Positions 21,651 to 35,869 of a stretch of 64,000 nucleotides of DNA are shown one piece after another (positions within the stretch are counted from its first letter, which is position 1; the number at the start of each line of letters is the position of its first letter). A model generated the notes under the pieces. The model made no database searches, was not told where the DNA came from, and saw nothing but the letters and a program-made list of their open reading frames with translations. The translations under genes were made by a program, and so were the position numbers. Source of the stretch: Adiantum capillus-veneris (lineage: Eukaryota > Streptophyta > Polypodiopsida > Polypodiales > Pteridaceae); assembly GCA_014529385.2 (NCBI GenBank), contig CM043966.1, positions 87,262,087 to 87,326,086 on the forward strand. The letters are read 5' to 3'.

Positions 21651-23190
21651 CCGTTTCTTAAAATGAGACTTAAAACTATAGTATTTTAAGTTATGTTTGC
21701 CCTCTTCTTGTTTGTGGGGACCCTTAGTGCCGTACAAAAACAAGCCACTAGTAAATGATCATGGGGCTCAAACTTAAGTTCAAGACTCACTTTTTGTTGT
21801 TGTGTGGGATATTGGGAAGAGGATTGAAGGTAAGTTTGAGCCTCACATGCTTTGCCTAAACTAGCAAGTGGACACACTCAAACTTAGTTCAAGGCACTAG
21901 CACATGGATGTGAGGCTCAATTTTAAGTTCCAGTGACACTTGTTGTTGCTCGATAGGATATTAAACTGAAGGTTGAACTTTATTGTGTGCAAATTCAAGA
22001 CATTTTAAAGAGAGACCAATGGAGTCAAAAGCATCATCAAAGAGTGCAGTGTTAAGAAATTGCAATAAAAATGGACTCGTTTACAACCCCTTTCTAAAGA
22101 AGTTTCCTTGTTGAGGGGATCTCAAATGAGGATGATGTTTGGAAACACCAAGATAAAAAATGGAGAATAAAAAGATATTAACAAGTGCTCTTAGTTATGT
22201 AGGCAGTTCATACTTACATAAAGATAGATGTGACATTGGTAGCAATATCAAGGGGCTAGCCCAATACATATGTGTCCTTAAACAATGTTTTTCCTCTTGT
22301 ACATTCTTTGTTTCTCTATTATTGATGAAGTATATCCCTGGTCATCTTTACCTATACCAGTCTAACTACCCATGCAATTATTGTTCCGCTCAGAAAGTTT
22401 TCCAACTCTTCAATTGATCGTTTCCACAATTTTTAGAAAATGAAGTAGGTTCATGCATATTCCATTTACGTGAGGGTGGAGGGCATTCCTTTAATCACAA
22501 TGTAGAGACTTTCTCTTATGGAGGGCATGTACATCCTTACTATTCCAATTGCATAATATGAGATGTAGGTTAATTCCATGAGATTATTTTCATAGGTATG
22601 GCACTCTTTGATTACATTGTATGGAACAATATAAATACATTACTATAAAGCAGGTCAAAGAGGATAGGGATATGCTTCAAGACTCCAAATATACCACTAC
22701 CTATCACCATGTGCTAGATTGTGGAGGGAATCTTTTTGACTTCAAAGGTAGGAATTCTCTGTTATGAAAAACACAAGCATGCCTACTTTTGCAACTAAAA
22801 AATACATATATGAAGGATATATTTATGAGACAATTTCATGGGGGTGGTATCCTTTGGTTATCTTCAATAGGTTTAAGAGTACCTAAACAAACCAAAAGCA
22901 TCATTATAATTAGGATCAAAGAGGAGAGGAAAGTGGTTTATCGCTCAAATGCACAACCTTCTATCACATCCTTGTTTGATGGATGGCATCTCTTTGGGCA
23001 TGGATGCTAGAATTCTCTCTTAGTGATGAGCATAAGCATGCTTGCTTTGGGGGGAGAGTAGTATGTATTATGGGATCTAATTCCATGAGATAGTTCCATG
23101 GGGTAGTTGCTATTTCTTTTTATTGACCACTTGAATAGTGAGTGAACAATCCAAAGTATCATGATTTAGTAGCATTCTAGTAGAAAGAGT
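21651..23190. other. Non-coding repeats, weakly tandem
   Basis: No convincing gene. 21760-21960 repeats a GCTCAAACTTAAGTTCAAG-like motif next to TTGTTGTTG-containing sequence two to three times. 22440-23110 shows paired degenerate copies of GGAATTCTCT...AAGCATGC and TAATTCCATGAGAT. Short ORFs here (22160-22417, 22789-23010) have no recognisable motifs. Confidence 0.5.
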
Positions 23191-24330
23191 CCTAGTGGAA
23201 TGTTGCTGAGGCTTGAATATCAAGTCTCTAGGTCACGAGGCTCAAGAGGCCTCATAAGTTAGAGTCTTTGAAAGATGGATTTCAATTACAAAGATTTTTT
23301 CAAGAGTCTCTAGCTCATGAGACTCTTGTGCTACCTGCATTGGAGAGTCTTGCAGATAGTTTCTAGAAATATTCCTCCTACAATTCTCATGAGGATTAAT
23401 GATTGAGTCTCTAGGTTATGAGGGTCAAGAGCCATATGACTTAGAGACTTTTGGAGGTGATTTTCAAACTTGAATGAATTTTGCAAAAGTATCTATATCA
23501 TGAGACTCTCGAGCTTATCATGATCGACAGTCTTGAAGATGATTCATAGCTAGAACGAGTCCCACTAGAGAGCTAGAGACTTTTGAAGATGTCTTTCAAC
23601 TTGAAAGCTTTTTGCAAAATTATGTAGATCAAGAGGCTCTTGAGCTTAGCATGATAAACACTCTTGAAGATTATTCATAGCTAGAAAGATTTCCACTAGA
23701 GTGTTCACGAGGCTTAAAAAGTGAGTCTCCAAGTCATGAGGCTCGAACTTAAGTTCGAGCCCCATGAGTTAGAGACTCAAGAAGATGATTAGCTAGTTCA
23801 AGTCTCATGAGTTAGAGACTCAGGAAGATAATCAACTAGTTTGAGCCTCATGAGTTAGAGACTCAATTCAAGCCTTGTGAGATACAAACTCTTCCAAATA
23901 GTTTTGAGGTAGAAATAGCTCTACTAGTGTGCTGATGAGGCTTGAAAATTGAGTGTCTAGGTCATGAAACTCGAACTTGAAGCTACATGCTAAATGCTCC
24001 ACTAAAACAAGTCATACTAGAGTGCTCACATGAGGCTTAAAAATTGAGCGTCCAGATCATGAGGCTCGAGCTTAAGTTCGAGCCCAGGAGCTATAGATTG
24101 AATACTCAACTAGAAATAATTTTGGCAAAAGTCTTTGAGACAAGAAGCTAATGAGCTTAAGCTCGAGCCTCATGAGCTAGAGACTTTTGCAAATGGTTTC
24201 TATATAGAAAGAATATTGCTTAAATTCGTAGCTTAGGAGGCTTGAAAATTGAATGAGGCTCGAACTTGAGTTCGAGCCGTGATGAGCTATAGACTCCAGA
24301 AGTAGTTATGAAGCTTCAAGCCTCTGATAG
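23190..24330. repeat. Degenerate repeat block rich in palindromes
   Basis: Repeated themes are GAGTCTCTAGGTCATGAGGCTC, CTCATGAGTTAGAGACT and GCTTGAAAATTGAGTGTCTAG, in variable spacing. A perfect 22-bp palindrome with centre AACTTAAGTT lies at 23742-23763. Imperfect versions lie near 24059-24083, 24146-24170 and 24255-24280. Many units are bracketed by GAGGCTC and its complement. No ORF or known transposon motif is present. Confidence 0.75.
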
Positions 24331-24339
24331 AGACACATG

Positions 24340-24463
<124 letters not shown>

Positions 24464-24903
24464 CAAGTGATATGAGGATTCCTTAATATGAAGGGATTTT
24501 GTTACAAGATGTTTATATAGGATGTGGAACTACCTTTGTAAGATGTGGCGAGCTCAGTTGATAGCTACAAGGGAGGTATTGCCCTTGCACTCCACACACA
24601 TATCATTTGTGTGGGCATCATTACAATTTGCACACATTATTGTAGGTTATGTACAGACAAGATAAGCTTGGTTCAGAAACTAGAGGGTCTCCCACATATG
24701 GTTTGTCGTTCCCGTGCTCCTGCAGGTTTCATTGAGGAACGCATGGGGACACAATTGACATCAAATATGACAATCTCACTAAAGAGACACTGCCAAGGTT
24801 CATAGCAACTACAAAATAAGAAGGGCATCAACATCACATGTTTAATTAGGCTGTGAAGCTCATGAAAGAGGAGAACAAGTGAAGTACATGACAGGGGTAC
24901 AAG

Positions 24904-24907
<4 letters not shown>

Positions 24908-24979
<72 letters not shown>
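24908..24979. repeat. (CT)n microsatellite, about 72 bp
   Basis: A pure CT run 450 bp from the (GA)n tract and complementary to it, so the two could pair as a large inverted repeat. Confidence 0.99.
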
Positions 24980-24980
<1 letters not shown>

Positions 24981-25240
24981 GAAGATCGGGTGAAGTTACC
25001 AAAGGTAAAAGATGCAGCTTATGCCACGTTCTACAAACATCTACACATTCAAAAGAAATTGAGGCCATGAAGGAGGATCCTCAAGGTGATGTTTAGATTA
25101 TGCCTCAACTCATGGAGATTCAATAGATATCGTGATGTGATCAGAGGTAGAAGATTATGCCTCAGCTCATGGAGATTCAGCAGATATTATGAAGTGAAGT
25201 TCAACAATGCAACCTAGCAAAGTTGACACCAATGGTTCAC

Positions 25241-25340
25241 TAGTGTGCTGATGAGGCTTGAAAATTGAGTGTCTAGGTCATGAAACTTGAACTTGAAGCT
25301 ACATGCTAAATGCTCCACTAAAACAAGTCATACTAGAGTG
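25241..25340. repeat. 100-bp direct copy of 23930-24030
   Basis: CTAGTGTGCTGATGAGGCTT through CAAGTCATACTAGAGTG occurs here and at about 23930-24030 with one difference seen. The insert lies between two copies of a local GCAACCTAGCAAAGTTGACA motif (25211 and 25367). Confidence 0.85.
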
Positions 25341-26428
25341 AAGTTCACCAAACTATTGACAACAATGCAACCTAGCAAAGTTGACACCATTGGTTGACAA
25401 TAATGTAGCCTAGCGCAATGCAAACTATGCTCTAGAATTTGACATGAATGGCTAACAACAGTGGAACCTAGCACAATGTAACCACCGCCACTCAAGAACT
25501 TCGTTCAAAAGAATTTGTCCCAAAATTATGCATTTTTCTCAAAATTCCCAATATGTCTTATAATAAATTACTGGGTCAAGAAATTACCATCTAGGACTAC
25601 AAATTAAACCTTGATCGGGTTAAGAAGAGGAATTAGATTGAATACGAAGGTTAAGTCAAATTTTTGGATGATTTACCTAATAAATAGACGTCCTTTTTTA
25701 TAAGGATAAAAAGTCCTGGCACCAAAAAGGACCTGAGCCAATCCTCCATCTAATGATGAGGGTAATGTGCTAGAGCGTCGCACAACGACGAGGTTGGGCC
25801 TAGTAGTAGGCCTACTGACGAGAGCATTCAGGCCCTTACACTACAACAAATTCCTGATCATTCCCAAGTGGGTCTTCGTTATGATTAAGTTTAAATAATT
25901 AAGGTTTTTGTTTCAACATTAACATTGCATACGTAAAGAGAGAGTAATCAATTAGGAAAAGTAAAAATGAAAGACATCTTCCAAGAAACTACGTGCATCT
26001 GTTTGTAAATTAGGAAGGAATTGTTTGGGATAAGGCTAGTTGACTTAGGAAAGAATGATTGGTCATCTTTAAGACAACTTGTCTCAAGACACCTTTGATT
26101 CCTTGGTATATTTTCACTTCGAGTGATGAGTAATGATGGATTGTTAGTCATGGATGAGTTGGTTTACCCCATGCACATGGAGTCCGTACCTCCTACATGT
26201 ACATGTTTGTGGATACTACTTAGGATACCGTTCTTATCCTAGGAGAACTGCCCTGTTGTATGGGCAACTAGTTTGGCATATGGGTGCCCCAAACTTTGGG
26301 TGATGGGTTTCCACCCTGTTTATAAATAAGGAAGCGTGTTGTTGTTTCACCCATGTATAGGTGTGCTTAAGAGTGGAGTACATGTTGGGGTTGTCAAGAT
26401 ATATTATAAGTGACCGTACCTTGTCTTA
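25341..26428. other. Unassigned stretch with a TATA-like promoter
   Basis: No gene is supported. 25100-25190 holds two copies of GATTATGCCTCAGCTCATGGAG. A TTTATAAATA box lies at 26320-26328, followed by CACCC and a leader-like region, suggesting a plus-strand LTR promoter of an unidentified element. B1 is inserted at 26429 after TCTTA. Confidence 0.4.
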
Positions 26429-26826
26429 TGTCATAATAACTAATATCTAATTCCCCTAAATGATTTTCTCATGTTAAACTGATCATTTAATATGGGGAAG
26501 TGCCAGGGGAGAAAAAGCTAGAATATCGGTTAAGCTTGTAGACCGGCCACAGTAGGGATCCAAAGGAGGAAAAAATAGGGATCCATAGGGGGGGCCATCT
26601 GCAAAAGAGCAATGTGCAACAATGGGCTTTAAAGACCCTAAGGTTCAGCCCATTAAGACTTCCAAAATGCTAAGGTTCCAAAAATCAAAGGTTGTGTCCA
26701 ATGGTCAAGCTTTGAAAACTTGGATGCTTTGTGTGTGTACAAAAAAGTCTTCATGATTCCTACATAGGAGGGGGTGAGCCCTGTAAAGTAGGGGATGAGA
26801 GAGAAACACACACACACACACACACA
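26429..26826 (+). repeat. B1 5' LTR, first part
   Basis: Matches 41108-41508 of the 3' LTR up to the (CA)n tract, then leaves the LTR sequence. Confidence 0.93.
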
Positions 26827-29583
<2,757 letters not shown>

Positions 29584-31290
29584 ATAGTTTTTGGTTGAAC
29601 ATTTGTATCTCATTGAATTTGCAGTCTTTAAAGAAGATTTTTGGTCTGTAATCATACAAAAAAATGTTTGACGTTTAAAGTGGAAGTTGGAACTTGAAAC
29701 TGGTAAAACATGGAGTTTTTTTTCCATGGTATGAGAAAAAGGAAAAACATCTATTTTGTTGAATGCCTTAAACCTCTCGTGAGGGTCTCCTTGGAGATGG
29801 CGATAGCTGAAATTTTTGAAAATTCGTTAAGAATACAAACGAAATGCTGTCCGATTTTTGATAGAATTGCTTATATTGTTTGTTAGACAAATGCGGAAGG
29901 TAAGCTTCTTGAAACTCTGAGACTGACTGGGAATGGAGATAGGTTCGGGGTTTATGTGATTCATAAAATTCTGAATTGGTTTCATAATCATGACTATCAC
30001 TTGTTTCTATGGGATGCATAACATCTAGCAGGCTGTAAACACACTCTTGATAAACCTCGGGTTTTTGGCATAAAAACACATAGACAGGTACCTACGGAGA
30101 ATTAGGTCAAATTTTGTATCATGCATGGTTGTAGATACTAGCACTACTTTGAGTCTACTCAGTGAATATTGGGATACACATGACTATACACTCAGAGGCT
30201 ACCTTACTTATATTCTCAACTTAACAATCAATCCCAAGGGTAAGCAGTGACATGGATGACAACTAGATCCAGTGTCGACACCTGCAAAACGCACAAACAT
30301 AGCCAGTTCTAACTGAGTGTTTTTGTATGGATGCAGGTAACAGCTGGATCCTTCTCCATGTAGATGTAGTGGAAGCTCATCCCAAAGGGTGGACACATAG
30401 CGATACAACACTGAGATATCAATTTGTAATGATTAGAGATCAAAATTTTTGATCTAAATAATTGTACTATCCATCAGATACAGAATGATGTATTGTTGTA
30501 TATGAAATGATAATTGAGTTTTATGACATTTTGTTTAAAATATTGTTATTTAATATATTATGTAATACAATTGTCTAAGTATGGTTCAATTATGAAGGGA
30601 TTTTTCATACTTAAACACACACTCTTTTTTCCCTACTAGTCTTTGGTCGGACTAGTGCCATACTTAACAATTGGAATTAGATAATTTATTAAATAATAAT
30701 TTAGCTACTCCAATTTATCCTGACTTCAATCAAACGATTTTTGTCTGGATATGGGTATTCATACCCTAAGAATTGGATTGGCAACTCTATAATATAATTA
30801 TGCCCTAGGAATTGGAGCGCTTAAAGTCTATGATTAATCCCTTGATTCACCTAATCCAAAGGGATGGGTTGGGGCTTTTGGCTCCTTTATTGGTCAAGTT
30901 GATACAAGTTATATTATTACTAGCTTGATTCACCCAATCCAAAGGGATGGGTTGGGGCTCTCAGCTCCTAAATTGATCAAGTACTTACATGCTTACATAT
31001 AATCCTTATAATGTAATCATTATCCACCCTCAGGCAGGTGTGGAATTTCAAGTGGTTTTTATCTTGCAGGATCGGAATATGGCATAGTAACCATGATGAT
31101 GACATAGTTTTAAAATTGAGGTGATACATCAACCAGGAGCATGAAATGACACGTATGTAGTTTTCATAGTATGATACTCTTCTCTCGGGAAGACCTCTTT
31201 ATCAAACAACAATTGGGTATTATCACATCTAAACCCTGCTCAACACATTACAGATGGGTATTCATCTAAACACATTACAGATGGGTATTC
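29584..31290. other. Unique AT-rich DNA between the duplicated segments
   Basis: No gene seen. It holds a diverged second copy of the TAAACCTCCCGTGGAGGGTC region (29135 versus 29771), and a 64-bp tandem pair around AATCCAAAGGGATGGGTTGG (30841-30904 and 30925-30986). Confidence 0.5.
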
Positions 31291-31292
31291 AT

Positions 31293-31543
31293 GCATCTAA
31301 ACCATACTCTCCTCCTTGGAGGACCCCTTTATCATACAACAATTGGATACTGTTACATTTACACTTTTTTCAACACATTATTGATGGGTATGCGCACATC
31401 TAAACCCTTTCTAACACAGTACAAGTGAATGAGCCATAAAACCTGGAAATGTTCAGGAAGAATTTACTACAATTGGTGGGGGATTGGTCCACTTGGTGGA
31501 CCATCCTCCACCACGTGGATCTCTCCTCTGGGCTGGGGGAGGG

Positions 31544-31560
<17 letters not shown>
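31293..31560 (+). repeat. Left long inverted repeat
   Basis: GCATCTAAACCATACTCTCC...CTGGGGGAGGGCCACACACA is the reverse complement of 34307-34571 with few mismatches. Its inner end is the (CA)n tract 31544-31605. Just outside (31190-31292) lie partial tandem copies of the same repeat (CAACAATTGGGTATTATCAC and ACATTACAGATGGGTATTCA). Confidence 0.92.
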
Positions 31561-31604
<44 letters not shown>

Positions 31605-31607
<3 letters not shown>

Positions 31608-32811
31608 ATCTAGTTGACAATTATTGGACTAAACCTGGGCTGACTTGTTCCCTCTTCGGAAATCTCATTCTCTCTATCTCCTGTACCAAGATGGAAACCC
31701 TACACTAACTTGGTAATAAGATGAGTCTCCCGTGACGAGATGGAGTACCTACACTAACTTGGTATGAACCGAACCTCCTTTGATGAAGGGATAGCGATGC
31801 TTTACCTCACAATCTAGGATTTTACTCCTGGGTTTGTCTTCTTTTCAGCCCTTTTTCTCACTTTCCCATTAATCTTCATTCCCAATTCTCCCCTTGTGAC
31901 TCCTCCCTACTCGGGTAACACATGATGGAATTTTAAAACCTCTACATGAAATTTAATTTTTTCCTATTCTGGGGTTGTGAACAACCGTGCCTACATGTGA
32001 CCTACCTAAACTATGGCTCATTCATGGGATACCTAACTAGAGTCAGTTAGTGGATATGCAATAGTTCTTTTGGTAAATCCTTCTCTCGATTGCGTTCTCA
32101 ACAGTGGTGAGGTTGCGACTCCTTCTCTATGTACTCGTCCTTTCTCTGCATTCTCAAGCACTAACACCCATACCTCAAAGTGCACATGTAAGCCTTCTTT
32201 TTACACTCGCCAATCCTTGCTCTGAGAGTGCCAACCCTTAGCCAATTTGGCAGTGTTCACATGGTTTGGTTTTAAAACTCCTAGCTTTGATGAGCTGGAG
32301 TCTACCTAACTTGGGATTTTTCCAAAAAAAGGGAAGTTGACTCCATCTGGCTATAACAAGCGTGTGGTTCTTTCTCTATTGCACACGCTGGCCGATACTG
32401 TGGCCTATAACATACCCTATTCTTGTTCTCAGTCTATCTGGTTCACCCTCACTCTGTCTGACCTAGAGACTAAGTGACAAACCCATGTTTAAGAGGCCCC
32501 TATGTTTAGGAGGATATCTCAAATTGAGTGGTTGTGCTCCATTATATAATATCTTCAATCTTGGGGTGCACCTGGTCCCCTTTCATTGGATCATTATCCC
32601 TTATCTATACTCTCAACGGGCTATATACGAGGTGGCCCCTTTCTTTTGTTCTAAATAGTATAGTGTTGGGCCTTCTCTCTGCTGCGCTCTCAGTTATTGG
32701 AGCTGTGTTTTTTTCCTCTAAGCACTTGCATTCCTTGCGGGTTCGGATTTAACATCCAGGCATGAGGCACACAACTCTCTCTCGCTCTCTCTCGCTCTCT
32801 CTCTCTCTCTT

Positions 32812-32888
<77 letters not shown>

Positions 32889-33038
32889 TTGAGGAGCTCC
32901 TAGTGTTTAAGCCTATGGCAATGCAGACGTATATGTACCCGAGCGTGGTGCGTCCTCTATTCGAGCAGGAAAATAACTTCTTTACTGCCACCCGCTCGGG
33001 ATGCTTTACTGTTGCCCAGGTAATACATCTTGATTCTC

Positions 33039-33102
<64 letters not shown>

Positions 33103-34306
33103 GCGTATCGGGCTGAGACTCCATGTTGGCCCTTTTCGTATGAGATTAGTTCTCTCTCTAATCTCCCCATGTGTAATCCCTCTCGCTATCTCTATCTCTT
33201 TCACACACACACACCCACTGACAGATTCTTGTAAGTTATCACCTATGAACTCTCACCCACTCTCGATATGTCTCTTTTAGCCTTGGATTGAAAAGATCGG
33301 CTCTCTCAATGGTCAGGCCTGATCTACAACAATAGGATCTCTATCTACCATAAGGGCAATATGCAACAACTGCCTACACAGTGGAGTCAACGGCAGAAGA
33401 ATCAATCATCGAAGGCATTCTCACTTTTGTAATCCGTTCGAACACATGACTCAAGCTAGCATTTGACTACACAGGTAGGTGTGCATGCACCTACTTAGAA
33501 TCTGGTTATCTTTTAAGTCTCAAAGACAAGCATGCTAAGGAAATCTTGTTTAAAGGTTTTTTAATATATAGATCATTATGGTGGACTGTTTGGTGGCTTT
33601 GTATGAATAAAAAGCATTGAAGTTATAAATGTTTCACACATCACATTTTAGGACAGAAAAAGATGTGTTGACCTAGCCTAAAAATCTATCTTAGTGGGTT
33701 TTGAGAAAGATAGCAATTTGGCTTTTTGCACAACAATTCATTTTGCAAAATAAGATGCATAAACTTATATACTTAAATGCATTGAGAAATCTATGGTTTA
33801 ACGACTTTTGCTTTCAAAAATTAAGAAGGAATTTGGGTATAAGCCATGAGCCGTAAACCTCCCGTGGAGGGTCTCAATGTGAGATGGCAAAAACTGAATT
33901 TTTGAAAATTTGTTCGATTTACAAACAAGATTCTGCCCAATTTTTGCTAGGTAGGTAATGTTAACCGTACCTATTGAGAACTTGGTCTCTTTGATTCAGT
34001 GACATAATGACTCCTACTTAGAAAATCATAGTGACTCCTGCTAAAGTGACAATGATGGGTAAGTTGTATAGATGGTGTCAATGACCAGTCGTAGATAGAA
34101 TGTTTGGTAAATCTGATATTTCTTATGATTTTTTAACCTAATCCTCTTGTTGAATGCATTAAGAGAGGTTAAGTTCATAGAGCTTTGAGAAAGCTATTTC
34201 AAATGGTAGCAAAGTGATGCCGTAAATTGGTTAGATTTGCGTACATAAAACCTTTGGAACAAGAAATATACACTTAGTTTTTTAAGCATTAGCATAGTGA
34301 ACATAA
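31605..34306. repeat. 2.7-kb direct repeat, copy 2
   Basis: Same sequence as 26827-29583. Its (CT)n (about 32774-32876, interrupted) and (CA)n (33040-33098) tracts are shorter or less pure. It is enclosed by the inverted repeats at 31293-31560 and 34307-34571. Confidence 0.95.
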
Positions 34307-34571
34307 GTGTGTGTGTGTGGCCCTCCCCTAGCCCAGAGGAGAGATCCACTTGGTGGAGGATGGTCTGCCAAGTGGCCCAATCCCCCACCAATTGTAGTAA
34401 ATTCTTCCTAAACATTTCCATGTTTTATGGCTCATTCACTTGTACTGTGTTAGAAAGGGTTTAGATGTGCGCATACGCATCAATAATGTGTTGAACAAAG
34501 TGTAAATGTAACAGTATCCAATTTTTGTATGATAAAGGGGTCCTCCAAGGAGGAGAGTATGGTTTAGATGC
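34307..34571 (-). repeat. Right long inverted repeat
   Basis: Begins with a short TG run (34307-34319) and ends AGTATGGTTTAGATGC. It is the complement of 31293-31560. The B1 LTR sequence resumes at 34570, overlapping the last two bases. Confidence 0.92.
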
Positions 34572-35439
34572 TTGCCTGATTCCTATTGGCTAGGAGATAA
34601 AGGGGTCCAATGAGAGTTTAGTTGCATTAATCAATTTCCTAAAGCTCTCACAAAAGGGGAAAGGGGAACACATGTCAGAAGGCTATCATGTATGCTTCTT
34701 AAATCCTATTGGCTAAGCCTGGAGAGTTCCAATGAGGTGCCAGCAAGAGGATTTAGCAAGAGGGGTCGACCAAGAGAGACAGGGGGCTGATTTTTCAAAG
34801 GCATTATTGCACACACACTCACACTAGCTCATGTGTGAAGCAAAAAGACTCTCTCTCTCTCTCTCCTGCCCAAGCTTGAGTGGAGAGCTTATCACCTACT
34901 CCAAGCTTGTGAGAAGGGAGGCCTACACCAACAACTCTTGTCTTTGTGATGCAAATCCAACCAAGAGCCAAGCTTCAATGCATGCTCATCTCCTCTACCA
35001 TGCTAATTACTAAGCTATGATATGCTAATATGAGTGATTATGTGAGTCTTGGGTCTGAGACCGTGAGGGAATTGATGTTGTGTTTTAAAGTGTTTGCTAG
35101 TGCTTGAAGCTGCCATCTTCATTGGATTAACTAGTTATTGAAGGAACACAAAGGATTGTATTGTAAAATGTCTCCTTTGATGGGGGAAACCTATAATACA
35201 AAGCCTTTTGGAGGGGGGACCGGCTCCATATAAATCCAGTCTTTAACTGTTGCCAATAGCTTAATTTCTCTCTCTTTTGAAGTATTGTTCATGCCTATCT
35301 AACTAGGTGTAATGCTTTTTGTTGCTCTCTCCATCCAAGCACTCTTGCTATGCTCATTAGGAATCTATTCTAATGAAATGCTCACTATGTCTATGCTATT
35401 TTTCGCTACACACAAGTTACTAGGCCATTAAATGTTACA
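34570..35439 (+). repeat. B1 5' LTR, second part
   Basis: Resumes at GCTTGCCTGATTCC, equivalent to 41755 in the 3' LTR. The 246 bp equivalent to 41509-41754 are missing. A TATAAAT box lies at 35229-35235. A 95-bp segment present in the 3' LTR (about 42210-42302) is deleted here between GTGAG repeats. Confidence 0.93.
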
Positions 35440-35440
35440 T

Positions 35441-35452
35441 TGGTATCAAAGC
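35441..35452 (+). promoter_or_regulatory. B1 primer-binding site
   Basis: TGGTATCAAAGC, one base past the 5' LTR end. It resembles the initiator tRNA-Met site with A in place of G at position 9. The same sequence is used by B2 (60660-60671). Confidence 0.88.
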
Positions 35453-35869
35453 ACAAGGTTTCTCTTTTCTTGCTCAAGAAGGGAGGTCCTCAAGCTAGCT
35501 ATAAATGGTTGGTATCATTAATTGCAATTGAGTAAGTAGAATAGGGATATTTCAGCCTTGCAGTGTGCTTGCCTTTGTGTAGATAATGGGGGCATCACCG
35601 TCAAGAGCTATGGTCTTAATAGTGGAGTCCTACGGGGCTTGCCTACAACTTTCCTACAGCTTTAACCACTAGTGAGCTAATAGAAGATTGATAGGAGCCT
35701 GTATTGTTTTGGTGTTGAAAGCCCTCTCTTCTATTCCTTGCACTTAATGGTATTTGAGCCACGGGTACAATTGCTTGAGTGATTTTTCTAAAGGGGTAAA
35801 GAGGAGTAGCAACTAGGGCTTGAAGTGCCAAAGTACACCCAAAAAATTTTACACCTAAAAGTTGTTAGA
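35453..35869 (+). other. B1 untranslated leader
   Basis: About 420 bp between the primer site and the gag ATG, without a long ORF. Its counterpart in B2 is 60672-61074. Confidence 0.65.

Noticed and set aside
22160-23010. Two plus-strand ORFs of 73-85 codons
   Set aside because: No recognisable motif, codon use as expected for random AT-rich DNA, and located within degenerate repeats.
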